A stretch of DNA of 64,000 nucleotides, from contig VGSF01000007.1 of assembly GCA_016875165.1 (NCBI GenBank), forward strand, positions 1 to 64,000. The letters are read 5' to 3'. The translations under genes were made by a program, and so were the position numbers. The notes below the pieces were generated by a model. The model saw only the letters and a list, made by a program, of their open reading frames with translations, searched no databases and was not told where the DNA came from. Shown in pieces: positions 35,212 to 43,319 of this stretch (within the stretch, counting starts at the first letter, position 1; each line of letters begins with the position of its first letter). The DNA comes from Deltaproteobacteria bacterium. GTDB taxonomy: Bacteria; Desulfobacterota; SM23-61.

Positions 35212-35273
35212 CACCGGGAGGGACGTTGTTGCACCCGTTGCGCACCGGGAGGGACGTTGTTGCACCCGTTGCG
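35212..35273 (+). repeat. Tandem REP-like repeats (two 31-bp units)
   Basis: Two identical 31-bp units (35212-35242 and 35243-35273), each containing GGGACGTTGTTGCACCCGTT, stand head to tail upstream of a RAYT-type transposase remnant. The inverted form occurs at 35701-35723. Confidence 0.8.
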
Positions 35274-35348
35274 TAGCGGGATCAGATGAGGAATATGCAT
35301 TATAGCATTACTGGATACGTTGCTTGAGAATCAGGAACAGAAACGCAC

Positions 35349-35681
35349 ATGCCAAGAAAAGCGCGATTAGATGTTCCCGGAGCTTTACACCACATCATGG
35401 TGCGCGGGGTCAACAAGTCAGCCATCTTCGATGATGACCAGGATAGACAGAAGTTAATGGAGCGGTTGGAAGAGAACATTGTTGAAGCAAAGTGCTCGAT
35501 TTATGCCTGGGTTCTTATGACAAATCATTTATTATTCAAGAACGGCGGCAAAGGCAATTCAACGGTTATGCGGAAGCTTCTGACCTGGTACGCCATCTAT
35601 TACAACCGACATCATCGGCGAATAGGCCAGTGTACATCGACTGTCACGCGAGCACTAACCAGATCGGAGAAGGCGGCATGA
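35349..35681 (+). pseudogene. Degenerate REP-associated tyrosine transposase (RAYT, IS200-like)
   Basis: The start (MPRKARLDVPGALHHIMVRG) matches the Y1/RAYT transposase family, whose proteins process REP hairpins. The HUH metal motif, expected as NHxHLL after VLMT, reads NHLLF here, which fits an in-frame six-base loss. After YYNRHHRRIGQ the frame leaves the family sequence, and the 110-residue frame is about half the usual length. It is therefore inactive. Flanking REP-type repeats support the identity. Confidence 0.75.
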
Positions 35682-35700
35682 TGACGCTGATAAACCGCCA

Positions 35701-35723
35701 CGCAACGGGTGCAACAACGTCCC
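35701..35723 (-). repeat. REP-like repeat, inverted copy
   Basis: CGCAACGGGTGCAACAACGT (continuing to CCC) is the reverse complement of the core of the two units at 35212-35273, so the transposase remnant lies between inverted REP repeats. Confidence 0.8.
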
Positions 35724-35740
35724 CCACTACATTTTTCTAG

Positions 35741-36020
35741 GTTAAGCCTCAATTTTTCAACTTTTGATCCATCGCCCTTCCCCAACCCAATTTTTTCACA
35801 CCTTTGGAGTTAGGGGGGGTTTCGGGTAATCCATTCGCCCCGCCAGGCGGGGTTAACCTGCATAATGTCAACTTATTTAATACGTTCGCAATAATTCAGA
35901 AATATTTAACCGGAGGTTGGCTTCATCTTCAACCGCCATTTCCTTTTTAAGACATTGCGGAGGAAATTACAGGTAGATCAAGGAACCGGCAAAATCCGAG
36001 GACACCCAATCGATTAATAA
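35741..36020. other. Intergenic stretch with C-rich repeat fragment
   Basis: A CCCTTCCCCAACCCAATTTT ... GGAGTTAGGGGGGGTTT piece near 35772-35825 belongs to the C-rich dispersed repeat. The rest is AT-rich; no gene is seen. Confidence 0.4.
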
Positions 36021-36488
36021 TCAGGGTATGGATGGAAAGTTTGTTAGATTATATTCTTTCCCGTCAATGGAGATGAAAAAGCGCTTTTCTTGCTCATCCT
36101 GCTGGATGAAGGGGGCAAGAAGTTGATAGGCGCCGCGGGAGAAGCGGGCTTCGAACATTCCGCCCCGAACCCGGCAATAGGGAATATGATCTGATCCGAT
36201 GCGGAGGGTTTCAGGAATGAGCGGCTCTCCACTTTCATCGTTCAAGATTAACCAAACAGACTCCAACTCACCTTGTTCAGAAGTGACAAACTCGAGGGTC
36301 TTGACCACAAAAGGAGCATCTTCCGCTTCCACGGGGCAGGTTTCTTGCCCGATCCGTAGAATGAGGCGGCCGGATTTGTCGTAGGTAAGATTTTTATTGT
36401 AAAGAAGGTAGGTACGGCGGTGAGTAATTTCCTCTCCCTGGATGAACCAGCGGCCTTCTTTATTGATACGGATCAGAGCTTCCTTCAT
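36021..36488 (-). CDS. DUF1285-like conserved protein
   Basis: The 155-residue protein begins IRINKEGRWFIQGEEITHRR, the pattern of DUF1285 proteins (Asp/Asn-Gly-x-Trp-Phe then a helix). It is soluble, without signal peptide or cysteine motif. The ATG overlaps the end of mnmE by four bases, so it is the last gene of the rpmH-to-mnmE group and translationally coupled to it. Function unknown. Confidence 0.6.
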   Translation of the reverse strand: MKEALIRINKEGRWFIQGEEITHRRTYLLYNKNLTYDKSGRLILRIGQETCPVEAEDAPFVVKTLEFVTSEQGELESVWLILNDESGEPLIPETLRIGSDHIPYCRVRGGMFEARFSRGAYQLLAPFIQQDEQEKRFFISIDGKEYNLTNFPSIP

Positions 36489-37876
36489 TTGCCGATACAG
36501 AACTGCTCGAAAATGCGGTCCAAGACATCTTCCGGAGTTACTTCCCCGAGAATTTCTCCCAAGGCTTCAAGAGCCGCCTTTAAATCCAAGGTGATGAATT
36601 CATAAGAAAGATCAGCTTTCAGGCTTTGCCAAGCCTGGTCGAAAGAGTCCCGGGCCGAGCCGAGAGCCTTTTTATGGCGGAGGTTAGAAATAATAACTTC
36701 AGCCGCTGGTTCCAGCTTGCCGTCCAAAACTAGATTACGGATGGTCTCTTTCAGGTGGTCAATCCCTGAGCCATAAAGGGCCGAGATGGGAATAAAAGGA
36801 GCTTCCGGAAGTTGCGCCCGCAAACTTTCCAGGGCAATTCGTTGCGGAAGGTCGTTTTTATTGACGGCTATTATGGTTTTTTTGGATTGGACTTCAGGCA
36901 AAATAGCTAAGTCTTCGGAATTAGCCGGTTCGGACCCGTCCAGAACCCAAATAACCAGGTCAGCCTGGCTTAGGTGTTTTTTTGTCCGCTTTACGCCTTC
37001 TTCTTCAATCAGGTCGCGAGCATGGCGGAGGCCGGCCGTATCGAGAATCCGCAGAGGGATTCCCTGAATATTGATTGTTTCTTCGATGCTATCGCGAGTC
37101 GTACCAGGGATAGCGGTTACGATAGCGCGTTCTTCCCCCAGGAGGGAATTCAGCAGGCTGGATTTTCCAACGTTGGGTTTACCAACAATGACCGCGGCTA
37201 TTCCTTCCCGGTAAATCATGCCTTCCTGATAAGTTTGCAGAATAGCATTCAGGCGATCAAGTAAATTTTTAATTTGCCGGGAGATTACAGCCGGAGAAAT
37301 TTCCGGAATTTCTTCTTCGGGAAAGTCAACGCCGGCCTCCAATAAAGTTAGGAGATTAAGCACCCCTTCTTTCATCTGCCGCACTTCCGTGGCCAAATTA
37401 CCAGCAAGCTGGCGGTTGGCTAATTTTAGAGACTGCTGGGTCTTGGCGTTAATCAGATCGATGACGGCTTCGGCCTGGGTAAGGTCAATCCGGCCATTTA
37501 AAAAGGCGCGTTTGGTGAATTCACCTGGTTCGGCCAGGCGAGCTCCCCAGCGGAGGACAACCTCTAAAATCTCTTTAAGGACTAATACTCCGCTGTGACA
37601 CTGGATTTCGACTACATTCTCCCGGGTGTAAGTCTTAGGCTGGCCCATGAAAACAAACAGAACCTCGTCAATGACCGTTTGGTCTTCGGGGCGGATGATT
37701 TCACCGAAGTAAAAACGATGGGAGAGTAGGGAACCAACCTCCTGTCCTCGACGCCGAAAAATCTTTTTGGCAATTGGTAAGGCCTGGGGGCCGCTTATCC
37801 GAACGATTCCGATTCCTCCCATCCCTAGGGGGGTGGAAATCGCGGCGATCGTATCCCCCAATGTTCCTTTGCTCAT
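36485..37876 (-). CDS. mnmE: tRNA modification GTPase MnmE
   Basis: MnmE, with MnmG, makes the 5-carboxymethylaminomethyl group on U34 of several tRNAs. The 463-residue protein has the N-terminal tetrahydrofolate-binding domain (about 1-120), the GTPase domain with GKPNVGKSSL near residue 225, and the C-terminal CIGK carrying the catalytic Cys. Its start overlaps the end of jag by four bases. It belongs to the conserved rpmH-rnpA-yidD-yidC-jag-mnmE order often found near the replication origin. Confidence 0.97.
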   Translation of the reverse strand: MSKGTLGDTIAAISTPLGMGGIGIVRISGPQALPIAKKIFRRRGQEVGSLLSHRFYFGEIIRPEDQTVIDEVLFVFMGQPKTYTRENVVEIQCHSGVLVLKEILEVVLRWGARLAEPGEFTKRAFLNGRIDLTQAEAVIDLINAKTQQSLKLANRQLAGNLATEVRQMKEGVLNLLTLLEAGVDFPEEEIPEISPAVISRQIKNLLDRLNAILQTYQEGMIYREGIAAVIVGKPNVGKSSLLNSLLGEERAIVTAIPGTTRDSIEETINIQGIPLRILDTAGLRHARDLIEEEGVKRTKKHLSQADLVIWVLDGSEPANSEDLAILPEVQSKKTIIAVNKNDLPQRIALESLRAQLPEAPFIPISALYGSGIDHLKETIRNLVLDGKLEPAAEVIISNLRHKKALGSARDSFDQAWQSLKADLSYEFITLDLKAALEALGEILGEVTPEDVLDRIFEQFCIGK

Positions 37877-38556
37877 GAAGGTTTTTTTTCGGGGCTGATA
37901 ATGATTTTCCGGTAAAGGCCCGTCCCTGTTGACCGGGTGCGCAGGGCTTTATCGTCCTGGAGAGCAAGGTGGATGATGCGCCGGTCATGGGCATTCATCG
38001 GGCTTATGGTCACCGGCCTGCCCAGCTCTTTAGCTTTATCGGCCAGGCGGTGAGCCAGGTTCGCTAAAGATTCTTCCCTGCGGGAACGATAATTTTCCGT
38101 GTCCACGATAATCCGCTTTTTGTCTTCGGCCCCTTTATGGACAATCTTGTTGATCAAGTATTCCAGGGCATCGAGGGTCTGGCCCTTGCGGCCGATCAAA
38201 AGGCCGCTGCCGTCACCCTTTATGCGCAGCAAGATACGTTCGGGTTCGTCTTTCAGTTCGACCTCGGTTTCCATCCCCAACAGGTGGAGGAGGTCTTGCA
38301 GGGTTTTTTTGGCAGTTTCCGCCGGAGAATGACCCGGAGGGGGAGAAGAAAAATCAGCCTCTTTTCTCTCCGGAGCGGGGGGTGTTTTTCGGGTGGCCCG
38401 GATTTGAGCCTTCTTTGCGCCCACCAGCCCTAAGAAGCCACTGGAGCCGTTGGCCAGAATCTCAATCTCTAAATCTTCCCGCGAGGCCTTTAATTCCTGG
38501 CAAGCTTTACTTATGGCCTCTTCGATGTTTTTGCCTTCGGTCTCGATAGAATTCAT
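37873..38556 (-). CDS. jag: KH/R3H RNA-binding protein Jag
   Basis: The 227-residue protein has an N-terminal Jag_N domain, a Pro/Ser-rich linker, a KH domain (LIGRKGQTLDALEYLINKI near residue 140) and a C-terminal R3H domain (NAHDRRIIHLAL). It binds RNA and is usually linked to YidC-dependent envelope processes. The ATG at 38556 has GGAGG five bases upstream, while the GTG at 38571 has none. It follows yidC after 14 bases. Confidence 0.93.
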   Translation of the reverse strand: MNSIETEGKNIEEAISKACQELKASREDLEIEILANGSSGFLGLVGAKKAQIRATRKTPPAPERKEADFSSPPPGHSPAETAKKTLQDLLHLLGMETEVELKDEPERILLRIKGDGSGLLIGRKGQTLDALEYLINKIVHKGAEDKKRIIVDTENYRSRREESLANLAHRLADKAKELGRPVTISPMNAHDRRIIHLALQDDKALRTRSTGTGLYRKIIISPEKKPS

Positions 38557-38570
38557 AGTTTCCTCCGGCA

Positions 38571-40220
38571 CTACTTGGAATATTTATTTATGTATATTTG
38601 CTGCCCGATGGAGAGCAGGTTGTTGAACAGCCAATAAAGCACCAGGCCTGTGGGGAAGGTAAGGAACATAAAAGTAAACACCACGGGCATGATCAGCATC
38701 ATCTTGGCCTGGGTAGGGTCTCCAGGGGTAGGCGTCATCCACTGCTGGACGAACATCGAAGCTCCCATGAGAATGGGAGAAATGTAATAAGGATCCTGGG
38801 CTGAGAGATCCTGGATCCACCAGTAGAAGGGAGCGTGGCGAATCTCGATGGAGTAGAGAAGAACTTTATAGAGCGCGAAAAAAATGGGGATCTGGATGAC
38901 GATGGGCAAACATCCGCTCATGGGGTTGACTTTATAACGGCGATAGAGATCCATCGTCTCTTTGTTGAGCTTTTCCTTGTCATCCTTGAATTTTTCCTTT
39001 AGCTTGGCCATTTCGGGTTGGAGCTTTTTCATCTCCTTCATCGATCTGTAACTGATATGCGTTGGGTACCAGAAAAGAATTTTGATGATCACCGTGAGAA
39101 AGATAATGGCCAGACCGTAATTTCCGGTGTACTTGTAGAAAAATTTCATGACATAAAGCATAGGCTTGGCCACCACGTCAAACCAGCCGAAGTCCAAAGC
39201 ATGGTCTAAGTCAGAACCAACAGTTTTGAGAATGTCCAGGTCTTTGGGGCCGAAGTAAAGGGCGTAGGATTGGGTAAATTGGGTTTCAGGGGGAAGTGCG
39301 GCTTTGGGGCCGCCCATGCGCAGGTCGGCGGTGGTTTCCGAGGTTTTTTTCATGATAATCTCCGTGCCCTCGGATTTCTTGGGAATGAAAGCGGCCAGGA
39401 AATATATATTCTGGAATCCTCCCCATTGAACATTCTGGGAAAAGCGCTTTTCGTCTTTCAAGTCTTTCAGCTCGATCTCGTGGAGTTCTTTCTTAATCAG
39501 GGCGGTAAAAGGGGGAACTTCTGCGCCCATGCTTCCCCCCGAGCCCGGGATGCAAGCCATACCACCGCTTCCCGCAATAGTGAATATCTTTCCCGACCAG
39601 AGGAGAACTGGCCTTCCTTCTAATGACCGGGAGGAACGGTTGATCATCTGCAGGTTCAGGTCCATGCGGTAAGTGTCCGCATAAAATATAATCTGCTGGC
39701 TTAGTTGCAGCCCCTCGGGGGATTCCCAGGTAAAAAGCAACTCACCTTTGTTTTTCTGGGGTCCCAGCTTCAAGCTATCCACGTTCACCTGGAAGAGGGA
39801 ATCGGGTGTAAATGGAAAATTGGCCTCCAGAATCTCCAGGCCAAAAGGATACCCGCCGCTTAGCGTATCAGTGGCCAGGTCGAGGGGTTTGGCCCCCTCA
39901 CCAAGCTTATCCTCATATTTTTTAACCTTCCAGCTTTTCAAGCGGGCCCCGCGGGTGTCGAAGACCGCAATATAAAGCGGGGTATCCACCGTAATGTCCT
40001 TGCCGGCGTGAGCTTTGATCGTCTCCGCAGGGCGGGGGTATGCTGGCTGAGCGGCCTCCGGCTTTTTCTCTCCCACCGGGGTTGCTTTTTCCACCGGTAC
40101 GACTTTCTCCTGGGGAGGTTTTTCATTATTGGTCTCTGGTGGAGGGGGGGTAAAAAAATACTGGTAAAAAACCAGGATGAGCATAGAAATGATTACAGCT
40201 AAAAGCGCGCGCTTTTCCAT
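38571..40220 (-). CDS. yidC: Membrane protein insertase YidC
   Basis: YidC inserts membrane proteins in the inner membrane alone or with SecYEG. The 549-residue protein has an N-terminal membrane anchor (ALLAVIISMLILVFYQYFF), a Pro/Lys-rich linker, a large periplasmic domain (about 75-340) and the C-terminal five-helix insertase core (about 350-545). This is the long Gram-negative form. The ATG at 40220 has GGAGG six bases upstream; a TTG lies one codon earlier. Confidence 0.97.
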   Translation of the reverse strand: MEKRALLAVIISMLILVFYQYFFTPPPPETNNEKPPQEKVVPVEKATPVGEKKPEAAQPAYPRPAETIKAHAGKDITVDTPLYIAVFDTRGARLKSWKVKKYEDKLGEGAKPLDLATDTLSGGYPFGLEILEANFPFTPDSLFQVNVDSLKLGPQKNKGELLFTWESPEGLQLSQQIIFYADTYRMDLNLQMINRSSRSLEGRPVLLWSGKIFTIAGSGGMACIPGSGGSMGAEVPPFTALIKKELHEIELKDLKDEKRFSQNVQWGGFQNIYFLAAFIPKKSEGTEIIMKKTSETTADLRMGGPKAALPPETQFTQSYALYFGPKDLDILKTVGSDLDHALDFGWFDVVAKPMLYVMKFFYKYTGNYGLAIIFLTVIIKILFWYPTHISYRSMKEMKKLQPEMAKLKEKFKDDKEKLNKETMDLYRRYKVNPMSGCLPIVIQIPIFFALYKVLLYSIEIRHAPFYWWIQDLSAQDPYYISPILMGASMFVQQWMTPTPGDPTQAKMMLIMPVVFTFMFLTFPTGLVLYWLFNNLLSIGQQIYINKYSK

Positions 40221-40250
40221 CAATAACCTCCGTTGGCCCCCTCTATTCGT

Positions 40251-40502
40251 TCACTTATGGGTTGAACCCGCTTCTTGGCGGCTTTGGGGGGGTAACACTG
40301 GATCATAACCACCTGGGTGAAAGGGATGGCATTTCAAAAGCCTCCACGCGGTCAAAAGTAAACCCTTAACCGGGCCGAATCGCTCGACCGCTTCCAGGGC
40401 ATAGGCAGAGCATGAAGGCGCAAAGCGGCAAGAAGAGAAGGTTAGCGGGGAGAGGAAATAGCGATAAAATTGAATGAGGCTAAGGACTATCCGGGTCACC
40501 AT
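40251..40502 (-). CDS. yidD: Membrane protein insertion efficiency factor YidD
   Basis: The 83-residue protein has the family core YRYFLSPL...[14 protein letters not shown]...[11 protein letters not shown] with its conserved cysteines. It assists YidC-dependent insertion at the inner membrane. It lies between rnpA (15-base gap) and yidC, its usual place. Confidence 0.95.
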   Translation of the reverse strand: MVTRIVLSLIQFYRYFLSPLTFSSCRFAPSCSAYALEAVERFGPVKGLLLTAWRLLKCHPFHPGGYDPVLPPQSRQEAGSTHK

Positions 40503-40517
40503 CTAAAATTTGAAAAG

Positions 40518-40856
40518 CTATCGCTTTTTTAAAATTCCTTTCAATTCTTCAGATACCTGCCAAAAATTTAGTTTGGCGGCGCCTTCTTTGGCGGTGATGA
40601 CAAAGTCCGAAGAGCTTAAGAGTTCTTCTTTGTTCTGGCGAAAAAACTCCCGGATCAACCTTTTCAGGCGATTACGTTCGACCGCTATTCCAACCCGCTT
40701 CCCGACCGTGATCCCCAATCTCAGGCGAGAGAGACGGTTTGGACATATGGAAACCCCGAAATGTTCCGTATGGAATCTTATCCCCTCCCTGGAGATCCTG
40801 ATAAAATCGCCCCGGCAACGGATCCTCTCCTCTTTTCCGAATGTGTTTAAGCACAT
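40518..40856 (-). CDS. rnpA: Ribonuclease P protein component
   Basis: The 112-residue basic protein has the RNR signature GITVGKRVGIAVERNRLKR that contacts RNase P RNA. It helps mature tRNA 5' ends. GGAG lies ten bases before the ATG. It is 37 bases downstream of rpmH, as in most bacteria. Confidence 0.95.
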   Translation of the reverse strand: MCLNTFGKEERIRCRGDFIRISREGIRFHTEHFGVSICPNRLSRLRLGITVGKRVGIAVERNRLKRLIREFFRQNKEELLSSSDFVITAKEGAAKLNFWQVSEELKGILKKR

Positions 40857-40893
40857 CTACCGAGGGCTCCGATCTCTGGCGGTCGGCTGGTTC

Positions 40894-41043
40894 TCAGTAT
40901 TCGCTCACCACTACCACCAATCTCTTTCGGCCTTTGGCCCTCCTGCGTTTCAAGACTAAACGTCCACCCTTTGTGGACATACGGCTTAAAAAGCCGTGGG
41001 TTCTTTTCCGGCGAATGTTACTTGGCTGATATGTCCTCTTCAC
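40894..41043 (-). CDS. rpmH: 50S ribosomal protein L34
   Basis: The 49-residue protein starts [18 protein letters not shown] and continues through [20 protein letters not shown], unmistakably L34, with a short VVVVSEY tail. The start codon is GTG, with GGGAG seven bases upstream. It heads the rnpA-yidD-yidC-jag-mnmE operon. Confidence 0.96.
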   Translation of the reverse strand: MKRTYQPSNIRRKRTHGFLSRMSTKGGRLVLKRRRAKGRKRLVVVVSEY

Positions 41044-41085
41044 CGCTTAACTCCCGCTCTGGGTGAATTTTATTCCCTAAAGAGA

Positions 41086-41114
41086 ATTATTTTCCCCAGT
41101 TTTTAATAAGCCAA
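41086..41114 (-). promoter_or_regulatory. Candidate rpmH promoter
   Basis: On the minus strand TTGGCT (-35, 41109-41114) and AATAAT (-10, 41086-41091) are spaced exactly 17 bases, about 43 bases before the rpmH start. Confidence 0.55.
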
Positions 41115-41187
41115 AACCTTAAAAAAGGTCCAAGATTCAATTTAATGTGGTATTTTATTATTTTCATCTGGAAAAAGCAAGGGTAAA

Positions 41188-41937
41188 ATGGATTTTCCAA
41201 AAAGAGCTCTTTTCAGGAAATTAGAGTTCTTCATCTGCAAGAAATCTCCAATAAAGGATAAGGGAACATTGAAAGCTAAGCACCTCTGTTTTTTTGACAT
41301 GGATCGCACGTTGATCGCCACGAATTCCGGAGTTTCGTTCATGCGCTATTCCCTTCGCCGCGGGAAAACCACCCGCTGGAAACTTATCAAATCCATCGTG
41401 GATTATTTACTTTACCGTTTCGACCTCCTGGACATGGATAAGGCCTACCGGGATTCCCTGAAGTCTTTGGTGGGAGTGCGGGAAGAGGAATTAGTGGAAT
41501 TTTGCCAGGAATGGTTTGATGAAGTGATCAAAAATCTGATCTATCCCGAGGCGGGCGATTTTGTTCAAAGACATTTAGGCCGGGGGGAAACCGTGGTGAT
41601 CATTTCCAACTCCACAACATATGCTGTGAACCCGCTTGCCCGACACCTGGGAGTTGACCATATTTTGGCCACCCAACTGGAAGTTTCCAGGGGATTCTTC
41701 ACGGGCAATTATATTAGACCCCTCTGCTTCAGGCATGGAAAAATATTCTGGGCTGAAAAACTCATCCGGGAATTGGGTGGGGATTTTAGCCAGAGTACTT
41801 TCTATACGGATAGCATAACGGACCTTCCCTTATTGGAACAAGTGCGGTACCCGCGGGTTGTCAACCCCGACCCCAGACTTCGAGCGTTGGCCAGAAAACG
41901 CGGCTGGCCCATTCAGGATTTTAGCCGGCGGAAATAA
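41188..41937 (+). CDS. HAD-superfamily IB hydrolase (phosphoserine phosphatase-like)
   Basis: The protein carries HAD motif I as CFFDMDRTLIA, motif II as ISNS and motif III/IV as a C-terminal YTDSITDLPLLEQV, the layout of subfamily IB phosphatases. It likely removes phosphate from a small molecule. Two starts are possible: ATG at 41188 (249 residues, AAGGG upstream) and TTG at 41269 (222 residues, AAGGGA upstream). The second puts motif I near the N-terminus as in relatives, and a palindrome AAAAGAGCTCTTTT (41200-41213) falls in the extra stretch. Confidence 0.8.
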   Translation: MDFPKRALFRKLEFFICKKSPIKDKGTLKAKHLCFFDMDRTLIATNSGVSFMRYSLRRGKTTRWKLIKSIVDYLLYRFDLLDMDKAYRDSLKSLVGVREEELVEFCQEWFDEVIKNLIYPEAGDFVQRHLGRGETVVIISNSTTYAVNPLARHLGVDHILATQLEVSRGFFTGNYIRPLCFRHGKIFWAEKLIRELGGDFSQSTFYTDSITDLPLLEQVRYPRVVNPDPRLRALARKRGWPIQDFSRRK

Positions 41938-41961
41938 GCCTTTTTAGATGGGTGGGGGAAA

Positions 41962-41990
41962 AAGAAGGCATCCCTTAAGGATGCCTTCTT
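41962..41990 (+). terminator. Rho-independent terminator
   Basis: A perfect 12-bp stem AAGAAGGCATCC / GGATGCCTTCTT with a 5-base loop lies 25 bases after the HAD gene. Since the stem has A-rich and T-rich feet it may also act on the convergent secreted-protein gene. Confidence 0.8.
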
Positions 41991-42041
41991 CCCGATCATC
42001 AAGAAGCTTAGCAGTCTGGTCGCGTTTCAGTCGGAGAAAAG

Positions 42042-42446
42042 TTAGAAAATCTTTGTTATACCGGTTACAGTTTTGTCGGTAACCCAGACATTAACCACGT
42101 CGCCAACATTGATCCCGGCGAGGTCTTTGGCTGCTTTCTTCCCCACGCTGAGCGTAACCTTTTTTTGCTGCTTCACGGAGTCCTGTTTAATGGTGATTTT
42201 TTGGGCGGCAGCATCAACGGAGACGACACTCCCTCCCATCCGATAGGCGACCGGTTTGGCAGGAGCCTCTTTTTTAGCTGCCTCTGGTTTGGCCGCTTCT
42301 GGTTTTGCTTCTGCTGGTTTGGCTGGCTCGGCGGGTTTGGCTGCTTCCGCTGGTTTCCCGGGTTTACCCTTTTCCTGGGCAACGCCCACCCCGGAAAGAG
42401 AAAAAACAAAAATTAGCCCCATCAAAACTACGACCATTTTTTTCAT
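42042..42446 (-). CDS. Secreted Ala/Pro/Lys-rich protein with C-terminal beta domain
   Basis: The 134-residue protein has a signal peptide (about 1-23, cleavage after GVAQ or VGVA), a low-complexity region of PAEAAKP-type repeats (about 26-66) and a 65-residue C-terminal domain (GGSVVSVDAAAQKITIKQ... VNVWVTDKTVTGITKIF). The latter looks like a small beta-barrel of the DUF5666 or CusF type. It is presumably periplasmic and perhaps attached to cell-wall polymers through the basic linker. Function unknown. Confidence 0.65.
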   Translation of the reverse strand: MKKMVVVLMGLIFVFSLSGVGVAQEKGKPGKPAEAAKPAEPAKPAEAKPEAAKPEAAKKEAPAKPVAYRMGGSVVSVDAAAQKITIKQDSVKQQKKVTLSVGKKAAKDLAGINVGDVVNVWVTDKTVTGITKIF

Positions 42447-42591
42447 GTTTCTCCTTTGCCTCCTTTCCTAAGGAATAGGTAAAAAAAACTTTCCAAATAA
42501 CTTAAGCCAACATACAATAAAGGAGAAAATATTTCAATAAAATTTTTGAGTTGCCATAAAACCATAGGGTTTTTGAGGAAAAGGGTTTAAA

Positions 42592-43002
42592 ATGCCTCGC
42601 CGGAATGCTGCCCAAAGGGGGTTCTCCCGGGGAAAACGTTTTTTTGAAAATTTGGTCAGAGAGGCTATAGAGGCTATTCCAGAAGAGATGAAAAACCGGC
42701 TGGAAAACGTGGCCATCCTGATCGAAGAGGACCGTTTAAGCAATTCAGGGGAAGGGGAAGAGGAAGAAAACGGGCAAGAGCTGCTCGGGCTCTATGAAGG
42801 CATACCGAAAAAAGACCGCGGTTTTTGGTATGGAAATACTCTTCCTGATCGCATAGTGATATACCGAAAACCCCTGGAGCGCATGAGCTCGACGTTATCA
42901 GAACTTAGGGAGAACATTCGCCAGACCGTAATTCACGAGATTGGCCATTATTTCGGGTTTGATGAAGAAGAACTCCAGCAGTTGGAAGATGGGGATATTT
43001 AA
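42592..43002 (+). CDS. Zincin-like metallopeptidase family protein
   Basis: The 136-residue protein has the zinc motif HEIGHYFGFDEEE near residue 115, matching the HExxHxxGxxD pattern of the small bacterial zincin family (PF06262-like). It is cytoplasmic by lack of a signal. Substrates of this family are not established. A Glu-rich loop (about 52-60) is longer than usual. Confidence 0.75.
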   Translation: MPRRNAAQRGFSRGKRFFENLVREAIEAIPEEMKNRLENVAILIEEDRLSNSGEGEEEENGQELLGLYEGIPKKDRGFWYGNTLPDRIVIYRKPLERMSSTLSELRENIRQTVIHEIGHYFGFDEEELQQLEDGDI

Positions 43003-43319
43003 GCCGGGAAGCAAAAGAGGGAAGCCGGAAAACGGTCCCAAAGATCCAAACCCGGCGTAGCCAGAACCAAACCGGACTTATGGATTAAAATCCCAAATTC
43101 CAAATAAATTTCAAATCCAAATTACCAATGACCTAAACAATTCTGTTTGAAATTTCGAATTTGGCTATTGGGATTTATTTGTTATTTGGTGCTTGATGCT
43201 TGGAATTTGTTTGCCATTTGGTGCTTATTGAACTTGCTATTTATTGCCACCTGGCCAAGGATTTCATTCGTAAGCGCCTAACCCAAAAGTAATCAATCCT
43301 TCTGGGGTTGTTAGTTGAC
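43003..43319. repeat. Intergenic region with a family D palindrome
   Basis: Positions 43086-43226 hold AAATCCCAAATTCCAAATAA and the complementary TTGGGATTTATTTG and TTTGGTGCTTGATGCTTGG words, a palindrome of the family D kind. The remainder holds nothing recognised. Confidence 0.55.

Noticed and set aside
35212..35723. Possible CRISPR from the repeated 31-bp units
   Set aside because: The two units are directly adjacent with no spacer, and the third copy is inverted, which fits REP repeats instead.
41200..41213. AAAAGAGCTCTTTT palindrome as an operator or terminator
   Set aside because: It may lie inside the coding region if the HAD gene starts at 41188, and it lacks a loop or T-tract; too ambiguous to list.
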